Assembly: GCA_012031335.1 (NCBI GenBank)
Contig: JAAUTT010000005.1
Span: forward strand, 1-20,806
Reading direction: 5' to 3'
Source: Bacteroidales bacterium
Lineage (GTDB): Bacteria > Bacteroidota > Bacteroidia > Bacteroidales > JAAUTT01
DNA length: 20,806 bases
The notes beneath the pieces are model-generated. The model was not told the origin of the DNA, ran no database searches, and worked only from the letters and a program-made list of their open reading frames with translations. Positions 1 to 8,703 of this stretch are shown here, piece after piece (position 1 is the first letter of the stretch; each line of letters begins with the position of its first letter). The translations under genes and the position numbers were made by a program.

Positions 1-2
1 GA

Positions 3-206
3 ACTGCCGAGACTGAAATTGCCGAAAAATTTGCCAAAGCCAGCGAAGAATACATCAACAATCCTGTAGCTCTTCAACTTCGCGCTATGAACCTGATAGG
101 CGAAGGTCTCAAAGAAAAGGGTGCATTGATTGTGGTACCAAGTTCAGCGCTTGATTCTATGAATCTTGGTGTGATTGGTGGTTTGACATCGTTAAATAAC
201 AGATAG
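3..206 (+). CDS. SPFH/band-7 (slipin-like) protein, C-terminal end only
   Basis: The window opens inside this gene; about 67 C-terminal residues are visible before TAG at 204-206. The motif NPVALQLRAMNLIGEGLKEK, followed by GALIVVPSSALDSMNLG, is typical of the C-terminal end of bacterial SPFH/band-7 proteins, where an Ala/Glu-rich helical region precedes a short VPSSAV-like tail. These are membrane-associated scaffolds forming oligomeric rings. The N-terminal membrane anchor and SPFH core lie outside the window, so the subfamily cannot be fixed. A good terminator follows within 35 bases, so this gene closes its own transcription unit. The family call rests on the tail motif only. Confidence 0.72.
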   Translation, partial: TAETEIAEKFAKASEEYINNPVALQLRAMNLIGEGLKEKGALIVVPSSALDSMNLGVIGGLTSLNNR

Positions 207-237
207 GAAAAAAGCAAAAACTAACTTTCATATTTAC

Positions 238-266
238 AAAAGCTTCTTAAACGGAAGCTTTTTTAT
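238..266 (+). terminator. Rho-independent terminator after the SPFH gene
   Basis: A perfect 9-bp stem (AAAAGCTTC at 238-246 pairing with GAAGCTTTT at 254-262) has a 7-base loop and leads into a T-rich run. It starts 32 bases after the SPFH stop codon. Its position and form fit an intrinsic terminator. Confidence 0.8.
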
Positions 267-507
267 TTATAAATAAACAATTAAAAAATAAAATACCTCT
301 TTTACAGTTTCCTTTCCTTCTTAGATAAAACCATGAAAAATTATTTACTATTACTAGAAGGGAATAGAAGAAGGTTCATCCGGAGCTATACCAGCGTGTA
401 GTTCTATTTAATAAAATTGGGTAAAAACAATCCATTTAAGGTCGCAGCATTGTTGTATATAATAAAAGTGTTTTGATTAGGTTTAGTTTCACATTATTCA
501 ATTTTTA
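267..507. other. Intergenic region with no recognisable gene
   Basis: About 240 A/T-rich bases separate the terminator from the nucleotidyltransferase gene. The only ATG-initiated reading frame noticed starts at 333 and encodes 22 residues, with no homology that I recognise. A 14-bp A/T palindrome at 263-276 overlaps the terminator tail and could arise by chance. The promoter of the downstream gene presumably lies here, but I cannot place a convincing Bacteroidota TAnnTTTG element. Confidence 0.5.
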
Positions 508-1248
508 ATGTTTACTGAAGAACAAGTTTTAGAAGCACATGCTTTTTATAAAGAAGCTCTCGAACTGCTTAATAATAGCGGTGCACATTATATGCTGGGT
601 GGCGCATTCGCCCTTTTTCATTATACAGGCATTTTCAGAGACACCAAAGATTTGGATGTTTTCTGTAAATCGACTGAATATCCAAAGATTCTTAAATTTT
701 TTGCCGAAAAGGGATATAAAACTGAACTTACCGACTCCCGATGGTTGGCGAAAATTTATAAGAATGAATACTATATCGACATTATTTTCGACACCACCAA
801 CAATATTTGCAGGGTTGATGATACATGGTACCAGTATGCAGTGAAGGCCAGTTTCCGAGATGTGGACTTATTGCTTGTTCCACCTGAAGAACTGATATGG
901 TGTAAAGTTTATGTCCAGAACAAGGAACGATTCGACGGAGCCGATGTTAATCACTTAATACTTAAATGTGGTAGGCAACTCGACTGGAAACGTTTGTTAT
1001 TCAGACTAGAACAACACTGGCATATTTTATTATCCCAGCTCATTAACTTCCAGTTTGTATATCCCTCCGAATATCATGAAATCATACCCCGATGGCTTTT
1101 CGACGATCTTATGGCCAGGGCATATGAACAGTATGACCTACCCCCATCTCTGGAAAAAGTGTGCCGGGGTCCGCTGATTGATCAGACACAATATAGTATC
1201 GATATTAAAGAATGGGATTTTAAAGTAACAACAATAAAAACGGTATAA
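508..1248 (+). CDS. Nucleotidyltransferase-fold protein paired with a metallophosphoesterase
   Basis: This intact gene encodes 246 residues. The nucleotidyltransferase signature is visible: GG at residues 30-31, an Asp-Leu-Asp pair at 47-49 and further acidic residues at 90 and 94 (YIDIIFD). This matches the GG...DxD...D/E arrangement of the Pol-beta-like superfamily. The C-terminal half carries a motif around EELIWCKVYVQNKERFDGAD and a later LDWKRLLFRL, which I associate with a widespread uncharacterised family found beside metallophosphoesterases. The metallophosphoesterase gene begins 36 bases downstream on the same strand, so co-transcription is likely. Substrate and role are unknown; a stand-alone NTase could nucleotidylate RNA, protein or a small molecule. 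The fold is fairly sure, the function is not. Confidence 0.75.
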   Translation: MFTEEQVLEAHAFYKEALELLNNSGAHYMLGGAFALFHYTGIFRDTKDLDVFCKSTEYPKILKFFAEKGYKTELTDSRWLAKIYKNEYYIDIIFDTTNNICRVDDTWYQYAVKASFRDVDLLLVPPEELIWCKVYVQNKERFDGADVNHLILKCGRQLDWKRLLFRLEQHWHILLSQLINFQFVYPSEYHEIIPRWLFDDLMARAYEQYDLPPSLEKVCRGPLIDQTQYSIDIKEWDFKVTTIKTV

Positions 1249-1284
1249 GGCATTGTTAATTACTTAAAAGAAACTCAAGAAAAA

Positions 1285-2018
1285 ATGGTTGAAAAACGAA
1301 AAAAGACAAGAATAGCAGCCGTAGCAGATATTCATGTTAAAACAGGTGATAAGGGAAGGTGGAGCGATTACTTCAGGGAAGTTTCGCGGCAGGCGGATAT
1401 TTTTTTAATAGGGGGAGATTTGACAGATACCGGTGATGAGGCTGAGGCACAAGTGCTGGCCGATGAGCTAAAAACTGCACTATTCCAGTTGCAGCGGTTC
1501 TTGGAAATCATGACCATGAAAAAGGACGTCAGAAGCTTATCCGTCAGATTGTTCAGAATGAAAACATTCATATTCTCGATGGGGAAGCTATTGTAATCGG
1601 CGATATTGGTATAGCTGGCATTAAAGGTTTTGGCGGAGGTTTCGACAATCATATGCTGAGCATGTTTGGAGAAGAAGCCATGAAAGCATTTGTTAAGGAA
1701 GCTGTAAACGAGGAATTAAGACTGGACAGGGCTTTGAACAGGCTGGATCAGGAATACGATGATATCAGAAAAGTTGTTCTGATGCACTATGCACCCATCA
1801 AAAATACTATTATTGGTGAACCAGAGCAAATATTCCCGTTTATGGGATGCTCACGACTTTGCGAACCTTTAAACAGGCAGGAAATTGCAGCAGTATTTCA
1901 TGGACATGCTCACAAAGGAACAATGGAAGGTGTAACTTCTGGAGGTCTGAAAGTTTATAATGTAGCCCGCCCCCTTTTAGTAAAAGCAGGAATGCAAATG
2001 TTTATTCTCGAAATATAA
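1285..2018 (+). CDS. Calcineurin-like metallophosphoesterase (one frameshift)
   Basis: The gene reads as one ~244-residue metallophosphoesterase if one base is restored in the A run at 1470-1474. All metal-binding motifs are present: ADIHV (D15, H17), GGDLTD (from residue 43), GNHD just after the shift, LMHYAP, and HGHAHKG near the C-terminus. As sequenced, the first frame ends at 1596 and the second is open through to 2018. The NCTIPVAAVLGNHD reading appears when the run is lengthened by one A, which points to sequencing error rather than decay. The enzyme should hydrolyse phosphomono- or diesters with two metal ions in the cytoplasm, since no signal peptide is seen. It follows the NTase-fold gene and probably shares its transcript. 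Substrate unknown. Confidence 0.8.
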
Positions 2019-2032
2019 GGAAATTGTTTCAA

Positions 2033-2070
2033 GGGTGTTCGGCGTAATCATTAGACTTCGCCAAACATCC
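2033..2070. terminator. Hairpin between convergent genes, possible terminator
   Basis: Arms GGGTGTTCGGCG (2033-2044) and CGCCAAACATCC (2059-2070) form a 12-position stem with one G-T wobble and one mismatch around a 14-base loop. It lies between the metallophosphoesterase stop and the GH16 stop, where a bidirectional terminator is expected. No clean T run follows, so the call is tentative. Confidence 0.4.
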
Positions 2071-2126
2071 TGTATTTCTATTATAACAGAGCTTTAATTG
2101 GATTTCAAACCTTTCACCAAAAAAGC

Positions 2127-2924
2127 TTATTGATAAACCCTTACATAATCAATTAAAAATTTTTGTGGAAGAGCTTTTTCATCAACGCCCATTACACCAC
2201 CCCATGCACCTCCGACAGCAAGGTTAAGAATCAGATAATGAGGTTTGTTAAATGGCCAAACATCAGTTCCATTTCCTTCATTGGCAAATGTAAAAACCTT
2301 AACCGAATCGAGATAAAAATCAAGTCTGTCCTCAAACCATTCAACTGCATAAACATGAAATTCTGCTTCAGGATCTTTCAGGTATACTTTCTTACCCTTA
2401 TTGGTACCTTTTACATGGTTGTAGGCTTCGGTATGAATATTAAAATGTACGGTATCGGGGTCAAATCCCACGTTTTCCATGATATCGATTTCACCACATT
2501 TTGGCCATCCTACTTCATGGATATTACTACCCAGCATCCAGATGGCGGGCCAGGATCCCAGAAATGATGGAATTTTGGCTCTTACTTCAACACGGCCATA
2601 AGTCCATTCCTGTTTGCCGGCAGTAATAAGGCTGGCAGAAGTTACATTTAAAGTATCGTTACCAACAACTGAAGAATCGCGGTGCGCTTCAATTATCAGG
2701 TTTCCGTTTTCGACTCTTACATTTTCGGTTTTATTAGTATAATACTGCATTTCGTTGTTGCGGATATATCCTTTTTCATAGTCCCATTTTGAACTGTCGG
2801 GAGAACCAGAATACTCAAATTCGTCGGCCCAGACAAGTTTGGTATAGCCTTTTTTACCAGAATTGCAGGCCGAAATAACCAGTAAAAACAACACTAAAAA
2901 TGATAGATTTCTTAAATTTTTCAT
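2127..2924 (-). CDS. GH16 family beta-glucanase/laminarinase-like lipoprotein
   Basis: An intact 265-residue glycoside hydrolase of family 16. The catalytic signature GEIDIMENVG is present, with E145 as nucleophile, D147 as helper and E150 as acid/base in the ExDxxE arrangement that marks laminarinase-like members. Other family motifs are LVWADEF at residues 30-36, the region WTYGRVEVRAKIP, and the C-terminal DYVRVYQ. The N-terminus is a lipoprotein signal ending at VISAC, with Cys20 as lipidation site, so the enzyme is probably attached to a cell-envelope membrane. Likely substrates are beta-1,3 or mixed-linkage glucans, but GH16 also includes agarases, porphyranases and carrageenases. It is divergent from the deacetylase gene, sharing a ~106-base spacer that contains an inverted repeat. 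No SusC/SusD pair is nearby. Confidence 0.9.
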   Translation of the reverse strand: MKNLRNLSFLVLFLLVISACNSGKKGYTKLVWADEFEYSGSPDSSKWDYEKGYIRNNEMQYYTNKTENVRVENGNLIIEAHRDSSVVGNDTLNVTSASLITAGKQEWTYGRVEVRAKIPSFLGSWPAIWMLGSNIHEVGWPKCGEIDIMENVGFDPDTVHFNIHTEAYNHVKGTNKGKKVYLKDPEAEFHVYAVEWFEDRLDFYLDSVKVFTFANEGNGTDVWPFNKPHYLILNLAVGGAWGGVMGVDEKALPQKFLIDYVRVYQ

Positions 2925-2973
2925 GAATAGTTAGTTAAGTTATAAATATGAACAGAAAACAAATTTAAAAATC

Positions 2974-3003
2974 TTATGGATTAAATATACAATTAATCCA
3001 TAA
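2974..3003. promoter_or_regulatory. 30-bp inverted repeat in a divergent promoter region, candidate operator
   Basis: TTATGGATTAA at 2974-2984 is the exact reverse complement of TTAATCCATAA at 2993-3003, with an 8-base spacer. It sits about 50 bases upstream of the GH16 start on one side and 27 bases upstream of the deacetylase start on the other. A repeat with a central GG/CC pair in each arm is more than simple A/T symmetry. It could bind a dimeric regulator controlling both genes, or form a 5'-UTR hairpin of either transcript. No regulator gene is visible nearby. Confidence 0.45.
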
Positions 3004-3030
3004 CTTGTGCTTTAATTAACCGAATTACCC

Positions 3031-3896
3031 ATGAAAAGACATTTTATATTATTCATTTCGATAATTTTATTTACATACCCCATTGCTAAATCCCAGAATG
3101 GGATTGCCCCCGATGAAATTTATCTTATAATCCGGGCAGACGATATTGCCTCGTCGCAAGCTGCCAACGAAGCCATTATTAAGTGTTATAAAGAAGGGAT
3201 TACAAAGAGTACCGAAATTATGGTTCCGTCGCCCTGGTTTGTTGAGGCTGCTAAGCTTTTACGCGAAAATCCGGGTCTTGATGTAGGTGTTCATTTAGTT
3301 CTTTCGAGCGAATGGGATTATATTAAATGGCGTCCGTTGACCAATGCTACCAGCTGGTGGATTCAAACGGGTATTTTTTTCCGAAGATTTGGAAAGATCC
3401 AACTTTTCCGCCTAAAACATCGCTGGCCGAAAGTAAATGGAAACTCGATGAAATTGAAAAAGAGTTACGCGCCCAGATTGAAATGGCAATGAAACATATT
3501 CCGCAGGTAAGTCATTTGAGCGACCACATGGGCTGTACATACTTCGATCAGGAGGTTCAGAAAATCGGCAGGAAGTTAGCCGCTGAATATGGATTAGATA
3601 TCAAAACTGATAATGTTAAAGGATTCAATGGATTTGCCGGAGCAAAAGATAATAGTGAGAAAACAGCAGCTTTTATAAAAAATATTAACAACCTTAAACC
3701 AGGGGTTTATATGTTTGTTGAACATCCTGCACTGGATACACCGGAGATGCAGCATACAGGTCATGCAGGCAATTACTCAGTTGCTGCCGACCGGCAAATG
3801 GTAACCGACGTATTCACAAGTAAAGAGGTTATGGCTGCTATCAAGGCTAAAAACGTGAAGCTGATAAGTTACGCCGACTTGCCTAAAATAAGGTAG
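3031..3896 (+). CDS. ChbG/YdjC-type carbohydrate deacetylase, exported (one frameshift)
   Basis: The gene encodes ~288 residues once a base is restored near 3352-3357, where frame 1 (WRPLTNATS) passes to frame 3 (LVDSNGYFFPKIWKDP). The N-terminus is a signal peptide (hydrophobic residues 5-18, probable cleavage before QNG). Metal-site motifs of the YdjC fold are RADDIA with D37/D38, GVHLVLSSEW, and LSDHMG. The ending HPA...H...R...LISYADL is also typical. Family members remove acetyl groups from oligosaccharides such as chitooligosaccharides; a signal peptide here suggests periplasmic or outer-membrane action on glycans handled together with GH16 and GH29 enzymes. As sequenced, the first frame stops at 3492. 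The deacetylase family is confident, the exact substrate is not. Confidence 0.82.
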
Positions 3897-3960
3897 TTCA
3901 TAGTAACAATACCCAATGCCATTGGCAAAGCTTTGGCAGGTTTATTTAAGAAAAGATGAC

Positions 3961-5302
3961 CTACTTTGCCCCATCCAAGGTGCTTTGCTTTACCTGCTCC
4001 TGATTAGATGATTTGAATTTTACATTCTCTATCTTCAGTACCACCGGGTTAGGCCATTGATTGTTGGTATATAGCCTGTGGCCGTTTACCGCACTAATAA
4101 CAAGGCCGATGGGTGTAGGGCTGATATAAATTTTAGCGTCGAAACCGTTTTTGTACTCCAGCAGCTCGCTCCCATAGCTTAATATACTTACTTTGGTGTT
4201 AGCATCTCCTCGAGGGTTTTGAATACAAATTCCTTTCTTTCGCCATATTTCCAGTTTTTGCCGCTTTGGACAAAAGCATACACTGTGCTGCTGTTTTTTG
4301 CTTTTGTAAACCAGATATCGCCTTCCTTTATAATTTCCCAGGGACGTATGTTGCTTATGCCTTCCTCGTTTACAAGGTTCCATAATGCAACCTCTCTCAG
4401 CAATGCTTCCTGTTCAATCTGAATTTCACCATCGGGTTTTGGACCGACGTTCATCAGCAGGTTTCCTCCTTTGGCTCTGATTTCGATCAGCATATTGATA
4501 ATTTCGGTTCCGGTTTTGTGCGGATCGTTGGTTGGCTTGTACTGCCAGTCGGTACCCATGGTGAAGCAAGCTTCCCATGGACCGGGAATTGGTTTATCAG
4601 GAAGATGCTGCTCGGGAGTTTGCATTTGTCCCCTCGTTACAACTACATTGGGCTGAAGTTGCCAGACATATTCCTTTAACTCATCTGCAGGACCGTCGAA
4701 AAAAACGATATCGATATTTCCGTATTGCGTAAAGAGCTCTTTGAGCTGTGCTTATCAAGATCCATCAATCCTTTGTTGTTTTTTGGATAATGCATCGGAT
4801 GCTGAAGCCGTCCGATGGGAATTTTATTTTCGTATAGATAATTAAAATCTTCGGGCGAAAAATATACACCAATGGCAATACCCTGTTTACGAAAAGCATC
4901 GAAAATTTCTTTGGTGATGTCGCGTTTAAAAGGCGTATTCATTACGCTGAAATTCGTTGTCTTTGTATTCCACATGCAGAAACCCGAATGATGCTTGGTG
5001 GTGAAAACAACATATTTCATGCCCGCAAGTTTGGCAAGAACGGCCCATGATTCAGGATCGAACTTTTTTGGGTTGAAGGTTTTAGGAAGTTCATTTACAA
5101 ACCTGTTTAGATAATCTTCGGAAGCCCCCGCCATGGAATGACTGATAACTGCTCCCACCTGCGAATCCATACTCCAGTGGATAAACATTCCAAAACCAAG
5201 ATCCATAAACCATTGCTCACGCTCGGATTTGTTGGTTGTTTGCTGGGCGGTTGAATACCCTGAAATAATTAGTAAAAGAATGCTAAGTAGTTTTATTTTC
5301 AT
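3961..5302 (-). CDS. GH29 alpha-L-fucosidase, exported (two frameshifts)
   Basis: Three consecutive frames together give a ~447-residue GH29 fucosidase. Visible family features are FGMFIHWS, VVFTTKHHSGFCMW, GIAIGVYFSPEDF, the nucleophile segment YGNIDIVFFDGPADEL (Asp in FFDG) and GGNLLMNVGPKPDGEI. One base is missing near 4751-4753, where LMDLDK should continue into QLKELFTQYG. Another is missing in the C run (G run on +) at 4214-4216, before RGDANTKVSIL. The start is the ATG at 5302, which gives a normal signal peptide (KIKLLSILLLIISGYSTAQ); an in-frame TTG at 5311 is less likely. The enzyme cleaves terminal alpha-L-fucose from glycans outside the cytoplasm. Ser replaces the usual Asp/Gly in the HHSGF and HWS motifs, which may mark a subgroup. 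Both breaks look like sequencing error. Confidence 0.85.
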
Positions 5303-5351
5303 AATAGCCAATATTTATAGTTATTTGGTGAATTCTTGAGGTATTGCAATT

Positions 5352-5989
5352 TTATTTTTTGGGCCAGGTGCTGAATATAATTGGAATTGTAAACAACTGC
5401 TTAACTGCTCTGCCGCTCTGTTTGGCAGGTTCCCACCGGGGCGACAACGTGATTACCCGAATAGCTTCCTGATCAAATTCGTTATCAAAACCCGCTAGAA
5501 TATTGACATTTTCAACATGCCCAGTGGTATTTACAATAAACTGAACATATAATTTACCTCCACAACCCTTTTGAAGCAAAGATTCGGGGTACTTTAAATT
5601 TTCTGTTACCCATTGTTGAAAAGAACTGAGATCACTTCCGTTGAAGGTTGCAGACTCTTCAACTACGAGGATAACTGGTTCTTTATTCTCTTCCTCTGGT
5701 TTAGGTTTGAACTGATTTGTCCTGAATGTGAGAAACAGTTGGATGCTATCTTTTTTTCAATGCTAAAAGAATGTTTAACTAAAATATCACTTCTTTTTTG
5801 AGCAATTATCTCATGCTTTCCTTTCTTAACATCCAGAATCATTGGGAGACATTTTTGGGCAACACCCTGGTTTATTTCATCCAATATAATACTGGCCGAA
5901 TCAATATTTACATACACATACACTTTTGAATGCTGAGAAAATACAGATGAACTGAACATCAATAGCAGGAAAAAAGTCAGGTTTTTCAT
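5352..5989 (-). CDS. Exported PEGA-like plus TonB C-terminal domain protein (one frameshift)
   Basis: Restoring one base in the A7 run (T7 on +, 5751-5757) joins two frames into a ~212-residue protein. Residues 1-18 are a signal peptide ending FSSSVFSQ. The next ~65 residues (VYVYVNIDSASIILDEINQG...KKGKHEIIAQK) resemble a PEGA-type beta domain. A linker rich in Lys/Pro/Glu (FKPKPEEENKEP) follows. The last ~90 residues form a TonB C-terminal domain: LLQKGCGGKLYVQFIVNTTG, then HVENVNILAGFDNEFDQEAI and a Pro-rich ending. Canonical TonB has an N-terminal transmembrane anchor, whereas this protein seems to be exported and cleaved, so it may be a TonB-like partner or sensor rather than an energy transducer with ExbBD. 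No ExbB/ExbD genes are nearby. Confidence 0.72.
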
Positions 5990-6139
5990 TTTGTTGAGTG
6001 TTTAAAGTCCAAATTAGAACTTATTCATTCCCAAAAATAAGTAAAGCTTTAAAAAGATTTTTCGAATATCCGGATGTTAACTTTCGCAGATCTGCATCGT
6101 GGAATCAAAGTCGCCACCTAACCAATAGAATCTTGTCCA

Positions 6140-6662
6140 TTACTGCCCATCCTTATACCATCCCGAATACATCAGATAATTATTGGCAATTTTCTCAATC
6201 ATCTCCTTTGATTGTTCGGGTGCTATATCTTTTAGCTTTTTGGCCGGATTGCCTCCCCATACTGTTCCCGGTGGCACAATTGTATTGGAAAGCACTATCG
6301 CTCCTGCGGCAATAATGGAATTTTCGCCAATTACAGCATGATCCATCACAATAGCTCCCATTCCTATTAATACATTATTTTCAATTTTTCGCTCCGTGTA
6401 TTATTGCATTATGCGCTATGGAAACATTATCCCCAATTTCAACAACCGATTTTTGGTAAAGTGTATGTAAAACAGCTCCATCCTGAATATTAACCTTATT
6501 GCCTATACGTATTGAGTTAACGTCGCCGCGCAATACTGTGTTAAACCAAATGCTGCAATCGTTTCCTATTATAACATCTCCAATTACTGTAGCATTTTCG
6601 GCTAAAAAAACATTATTCCCAAAAACCGGAGTGAATCCTCTTACTGATTTAATTAAAGCCAT
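6140..6662 (-). CDS. Gamma-carbonic anhydrase family hexapeptide-repeat protein (one frameshift)
   Basis: Removing one extra base from the A5 run (T5 on +, 6385-6389) gives a 173-residue left-handed beta-helix protein of the YrdA/CaiE-like gamma-CA group. Hexapeptide repeats are clear (ATVIGDVIIGNDCSIWFNTV, IRIGNKVNIQDGAV). The three zinc-ligand histidines fit DGAVLHT and the HNAIIH pair. After the shift the chain continues IENNVLIGMGAIVMDHAVIG and ends with WGGNPAKKLKDIAPE, all as in the family. Such proteins are cytoplasmic trimers; some hydrate CO2, others have no proven activity. The gene diverges from korA across 195 bases. The frame break sits exactly at a homopolymer, so the gene is probably intact in the organism. 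Confidence 0.86.
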
Positions 6663-6857
6663 ATTTTCTCTTTTTTTAAATCACAAAGTTATTGCTTTAA
6701 ATTCTTTTTGCAGATGAGGAATGATAAATTTCAATGTTGTATAAAATACGCCACAATCGTTCAAACCTTATCAAAAAGCATAATTTTGCCAAGATTTTTG
6801 AATTAAGATATTTAAATCTTTTATTAAAAAAGCTACCTTTAAATTAAATCTAACTAA

Positions 6858-8701
6858 ATGAGTAATAATATAGAGCGAATAGAGCTGGATAATGTAGTGG
6901 TCAAATTTGTTGGCGACAGCGGTGATGGTATGCAACTCACCGGTACAATATTTTCCGACTCTGCTGTTAAAGAAGGCAACGACATTATTACCTTCCCCGA
7001 TTTTCCAGCTGAAATTCGTGCGCCGCATAACACCGTAGCAGGCGTTTCGGGTTTTCAGGTACATGTTGGTAAAAAACAAATCCATACCATCGGCGATTTT
7101 TGCGATGTACTGGTGGCCATGAACCCGGCTTCTCTCAGGGCTAATCTTAAATGGGTAAAACCAGGCGGTACCATCATTATTGATGTTGACACTTTCGATT
7201 CCAAAGCTTATGACAAAGCAGGTTATAAAACCGATCCGCTGGAAGATGGCTCGCTTGGCACCTACAGCATTGTTAAAGCGCCCATTACTTCTATGACTAA
7301 AAAGGCGTTTGAAGATATCACCGATGGTTTTAAAATTGCCGAGAAGTCGCGTAACATGTTTGCTCTTGGAATCACCCTGTTTATATTCAGCCGCAATACC
7401 CAATTTGCCATGGATATGATTGAACAGAAATTCGGTAAGAAGCCGGCTATTGCAAGTGCTAACAAACTTGCTGTGCAAGCCGGTTATAACTATGCCGAAA
7501 CTGTTGAGCGCTGCATTCCACTTATTATATTCCCCCTAGCAAAAATTGAAAAAGGCAAATACAGGATAATTACCGGTAATGTAGCAACAGCCTGGGGGTT
7601 ACTGGCCGCTTCCGAAAAATCGGGACGCCCGCTATTTTTGGGCTCCTACCCTATTACCCCGGCAACCGATATTATGGTGGAACTTGCCAAGTACAAATCG
7701 CTTGGTGCAAAAATATTTCAGGCCGAAGACGAAATTGCGGGCATATGTTCGGCTTTAGGTGCCAGCTTCACCGGCTCGTTGGCAATAACCACAACTTCAG
7801 GACCAGGATTTTCGCTTAAGAGTGAAGCCATGGGACTGGCTGTTATGACCGAATTACCGCTGGTTATTATTGATGTGCAACGTGCAGGACCTTCAACAGG
7901 AATGCCAACAAAATCGGAACAGTCCGATTTATACCAGGCACTTTTTGGCCGCAATGGCGAATGCCCGCTCGTGGTGATGGCTGCTTCTTCCCCTGCGCAT
8001 TGTTTTTATGCAGCCTATGAAGCAGCAAAACTGGCCATGGAACATATGACACCTGTGATACTGCTCACCGATGGATATATTGGCAATGGTTCCCAGTTAT
8101 TCCGTATACCCAAAGTCGCCGATCTGAATCCTATTGTTCCACCAATAGCAAAGCCCAACGACCCTGACTATAAACCATACCGCCGCGATCCTGAAACTCT
8201 GGTAAGGAAATGGGCACTTCCCGGCACCGAGGGTTTACGTCACCGAATCGGTGGTCTCGAAAAAGAAGATGTGATAGGAACAGTAACCACTGATCCGCTG
8301 AACCACGAGTTAATGGTTAAAAACCGTGAGATAAAATTCAGAAAATTGCTGATTTCATAGCACCATTATCCGTAACTGGCGCGCAGGAAGGCGAGCTGCT
8401 GGTGGTAAGCTGGGGAGGAACGGAAGGCCCGGTACTTACAGCAGTAAACGAATTGCAGACACAAGGAAAGAGCATTTCGCATGCTCATTTTAACCATATA
8501 ATGCCTTTGCCCCGCAACACCGCTGAGGTATTCAAAAAATTCAAAAAAATACTGGTTTGTGAATTAAACAGCGGACAATTCGTTAATTATCTGCGAATGA
8601 CACATGCCAACTTTATTTATCAGCAATACAATAAAGTTCAGGGATTACCCTTTATGGTAAGCGAACTGGTTAATAAATTTACTAAAACACTGGAGGAATA
8701 G
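6858..8701 (+). CDS. korA: 2-oxoacid:ferredoxin oxidoreductase, fused gamma-alpha subunit KorA (one frameshift)
   Basis: A ~614-residue subunit if one A is added to the run at 8333-8336, so that VKNREIK continues into IADFIAPLSVTGAQEGELLVVSWGG instead of stopping at 8360. Residues ~10-190 are the gamma domain (VVKFVGDSGDGMQLTGTIFS, FPAEIRAPHNTVAGVSGFQV). Residues ~235 onward are the pyrimidine-binding alpha domain (FLGSYPITPATDIM, QAEDEIAGICSALGASFTGS, TTTSGPGFSLKSEAMGLA). The C-terminal domain ends at GLPFMVSELVNKF. With KorB it forms the CoA-dependent enzyme that oxidises 2-oxoglutarate (or a related 2-oxoacid) to the acyl-CoA with reduced ferredoxin, or runs in reverse for CO2 fixation. 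KorB starts 2 bases after the stop. The fused gamma-alpha layout is usual in Bacteroidota. Exact 2-oxoacid preference is inferred. Confidence 0.92.
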
Positions 8702-8703
8702 TT

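Noticed and set aside
263..276. 14-bp palindrome TTATTTATAAATAA
   Set aside because: Pure A/T and overlapping the terminator tail; expected by chance in A/T-rich spacer DNA.
1368..1652. Minus-strand ORF opposite the metallophosphoesterase
   Set aside because: It is a shadow of the coding strand, with Ser-rich composition and no motif.
3900..3950. Hairpin-like TGCC...GGCA sequences between deacetylase and fucosidase genes
   Set aside because: Only 4-bp stems with no T run; not convincing as a terminator.
6834..6841. TACCTTTA as a Bacteroidota -7 promoter box for korA
   Set aside because: The match is 7 of 8 positions, but no TTTG element lies at the usual spacing upstream and it would leave a very short leader.
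6771..7478. 235-residue minus-strand ORF opposite korA
   Set aside because: Long but antisense to strongly conserved KorA motifs, with no domain signature of its own.
8330..8402. Programmed ribosomal frameshift in korA
   Set aside because: The shift is at a plain A4 run with no slippery heptamer plus downstream structure, and the same kind of break occurs in seven other genes. Indel error explains all of them.
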